DNA from: Candidatus Falkowiibacteriota bacterium
GTDB taxonomy: Bacteria; Patescibacteriota; Patescibacteriia; Patescibacteriales; GWC2-42-12
Assembly: GCA_016208065.1 (NCBI GenBank)
Contig: JACQYU010000034.1
Span: 1 to 6,496 of the forward strand
DNA length: 6,496 nt
Reading direction: 5' to 3'
Shown here: one piece after another, positions 5,826-6,496 of the stretch
How positions within the stretch are numbered: the stretch's first letter is position 1
Layout of the letters: every line of letters begins with the position of its first letter
Notes under the pieces: model-generated
What the model saw: only the letters and a program-made list of their open reading frames with translations
Database searches by the model: none
What the model was told of the DNA's origin: nothing
Program-made: the position numbers and the translations under genes

Positions 5826-6496
5826 TTACTTTCCCACAATCACCGTAAACTCCCCTTTTTGATCATTAGCACTGGCTTTTATCTTTTCAATAATTTTATC
5901 AATTTCTCCGCGATAAACCGTTTCGTGCATTTTTGAAAGCTCGCGGCAGACCACGACCGAAGTTAAATTTATCGGCCTATTTTCCAATTCGCCTTTTTTA
6001 TTAACTTCCGTATTTTCTTTGGCCGCCTTTTTCAATTCTTCAAGGAATTTTATTATCCGATGTTTTGATTCATAAACCGCCGCCGGCCATTCGCTTTCCA
6101 TAATTTTTTTAATAAAAGTCTGCCGGCCTTTTTTATGGGGCGGAAAACCCATAAAAATAAATTTATCGGTCGGCATGCCGGAAATTGAAAGCGAAGCGGT
6201 TACGGCCGACTGTCCGGGAACTGACTCAATCTCCGCGTTATCGCCCAGCTTTTCCAGCACGGCCTGTACTAACTTCCCTCCGGGATCGGAAATCCCCGGA
6301 GTGCCGGCGTCCGAAACCATGGCTAAATTTTTTCCGGAAGCGAGCAGATTAATTATCTCCTCCTCTTTATTTTCACTGGAATGCTGATGATAGGAAATCG
6401 TCGGAGTTTTAATTTTATAATGCGACAATAATTTTCCGGTCACGCGCGTATCTTCGCATAAAATAAAATCAACTTCGCCTAAAATGCGAAGCGCTC
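5826..6496 (-). CDS. rsmI: 16S rRNA (cytidine1402-2'-O)-methyltransferase RsmI, 5' end beyond window
   Basis: RsmI uses S-adenosylmethionine to methylate the 2'-OH of C1402 in the decoding centre of 16S rRNA. The frame is open to the window edge and shows 222 residues. It begins ALRILGEVDFILCEDTR, which matches the family just after its N-terminal strand, so about 20 residues are missing. The GTG at 6441-6443, in TRVTGKLLSHY, is an internal valine and not the start. Numbering from the first visible residue, the tetrapyrrole-methylase-fold SAM motif VSDAGTPGISDPGG lies at about 60-72. The PGQSAVTASLSISGMPTDKF stretch starts at about 93 and is followed by GFPPHKKGR. Near the end, CRELSKMHETVYRG matches the family's substrate-side signature. 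The protein stops at GEFTVIVGK, without the extra C-terminal domain of the longer E. coli enzyme. It is upstream of metG on the same strand, separated by 143 nt that hold element copy 2. Confidence 0.93.
   Translation of the reverse strand, partial: ALRILGEVDFILCEDTRVTGKLLSHYKIKTPTISYHQHSSENKEEEIINLLASGKNLAMVSDAGTPGISDPGGKLVQAVLEKLGDNAEIESVPGQSAVTASLSISGMPTDKFIFMGFPPHKKGRQTFIKKIMESEWPAAVYESKHRIIKFLEELKKAAKENTEVNKKGELENRPINLTSVVVCRELSKMHETVYRGEIDKIIEKIKASANDQKGEFTVIVGK

Noticed and set aside
6441..6443. GTG as the rsmI start
   Set aside because: It is the Val in the conserved CEDTRVTGKLLSHY segment, and upstream codons also match RsmI, so the gene continues beyond the window.

Overview
This AT-rich window looks like a chromosome piece from a small-genome bacterium, most likely Candidatus Patescibacteria (CPR). 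That is an inference from four things: a short MetRS ending in an LFPRI-type tail with no C-terminal tRNA-binding domain, a clipped RsmI, a CvpA-type membrane protein, and a tandem pair of PEP-utiliser 'mobile domain' proteins with no ATP-binding domain. No rRNA, tRNA, CRISPR array, transposase or phage gene is visible.

Layout. The left end (3-467) holds the 3' part of an unrecognised + strand gene. It converges on a bidirectional terminator (491-519). Everything right of that is read leftwards on the - strand, in the order rsmI (5' end outside the window), metG, cvpA, PEP-utiliser paralog A (515 aa), PEP-utiliser paralog B (490 aa). The last three are tightly spaced (gaps of 6 and 13 nt) and are probably one transcript ending at the terminator. 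rsmI, metG and cvpA are separated by 143 and 173 nt, and each of these gaps is mostly filled by a copy of the same 102-bp palindromic element.

Main points of interest. (1) The two 102-bp elements (4109-4210 and 5712-5813) share a nearly invariant 48-nt core. Their 27-nt arms differ between copies but remain self-complementary, with several fully compensatory base-pair changes. This is the signature of a structure that is maintained as RNA or folded single-stranded DNA. (2) metG carries an in-frame TAA at codon 419. After it, 59 more codons read on in the same frame as an intact MetRS C-terminus. (3) A short GC-rich palindrome lies in frame inside metG and looks like a repeat inserted into a coding sequence. 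(4) The tandem PEP-utiliser proteins keep the phosphohistidine domain but lack both the ATP-grasp domain and the PEP/pyruvate barrel, so any phosphotransfer would need partners encoded elsewhere.

Functionally the - strand cluster mixes translation housekeeping (16S rRNA methylation, Met-tRNA charging) with a membrane protein and two presumed phosphotransfer proteins. No shared pathway is evident from sequence alone. No intergenic stretch exceeds 300 bases.
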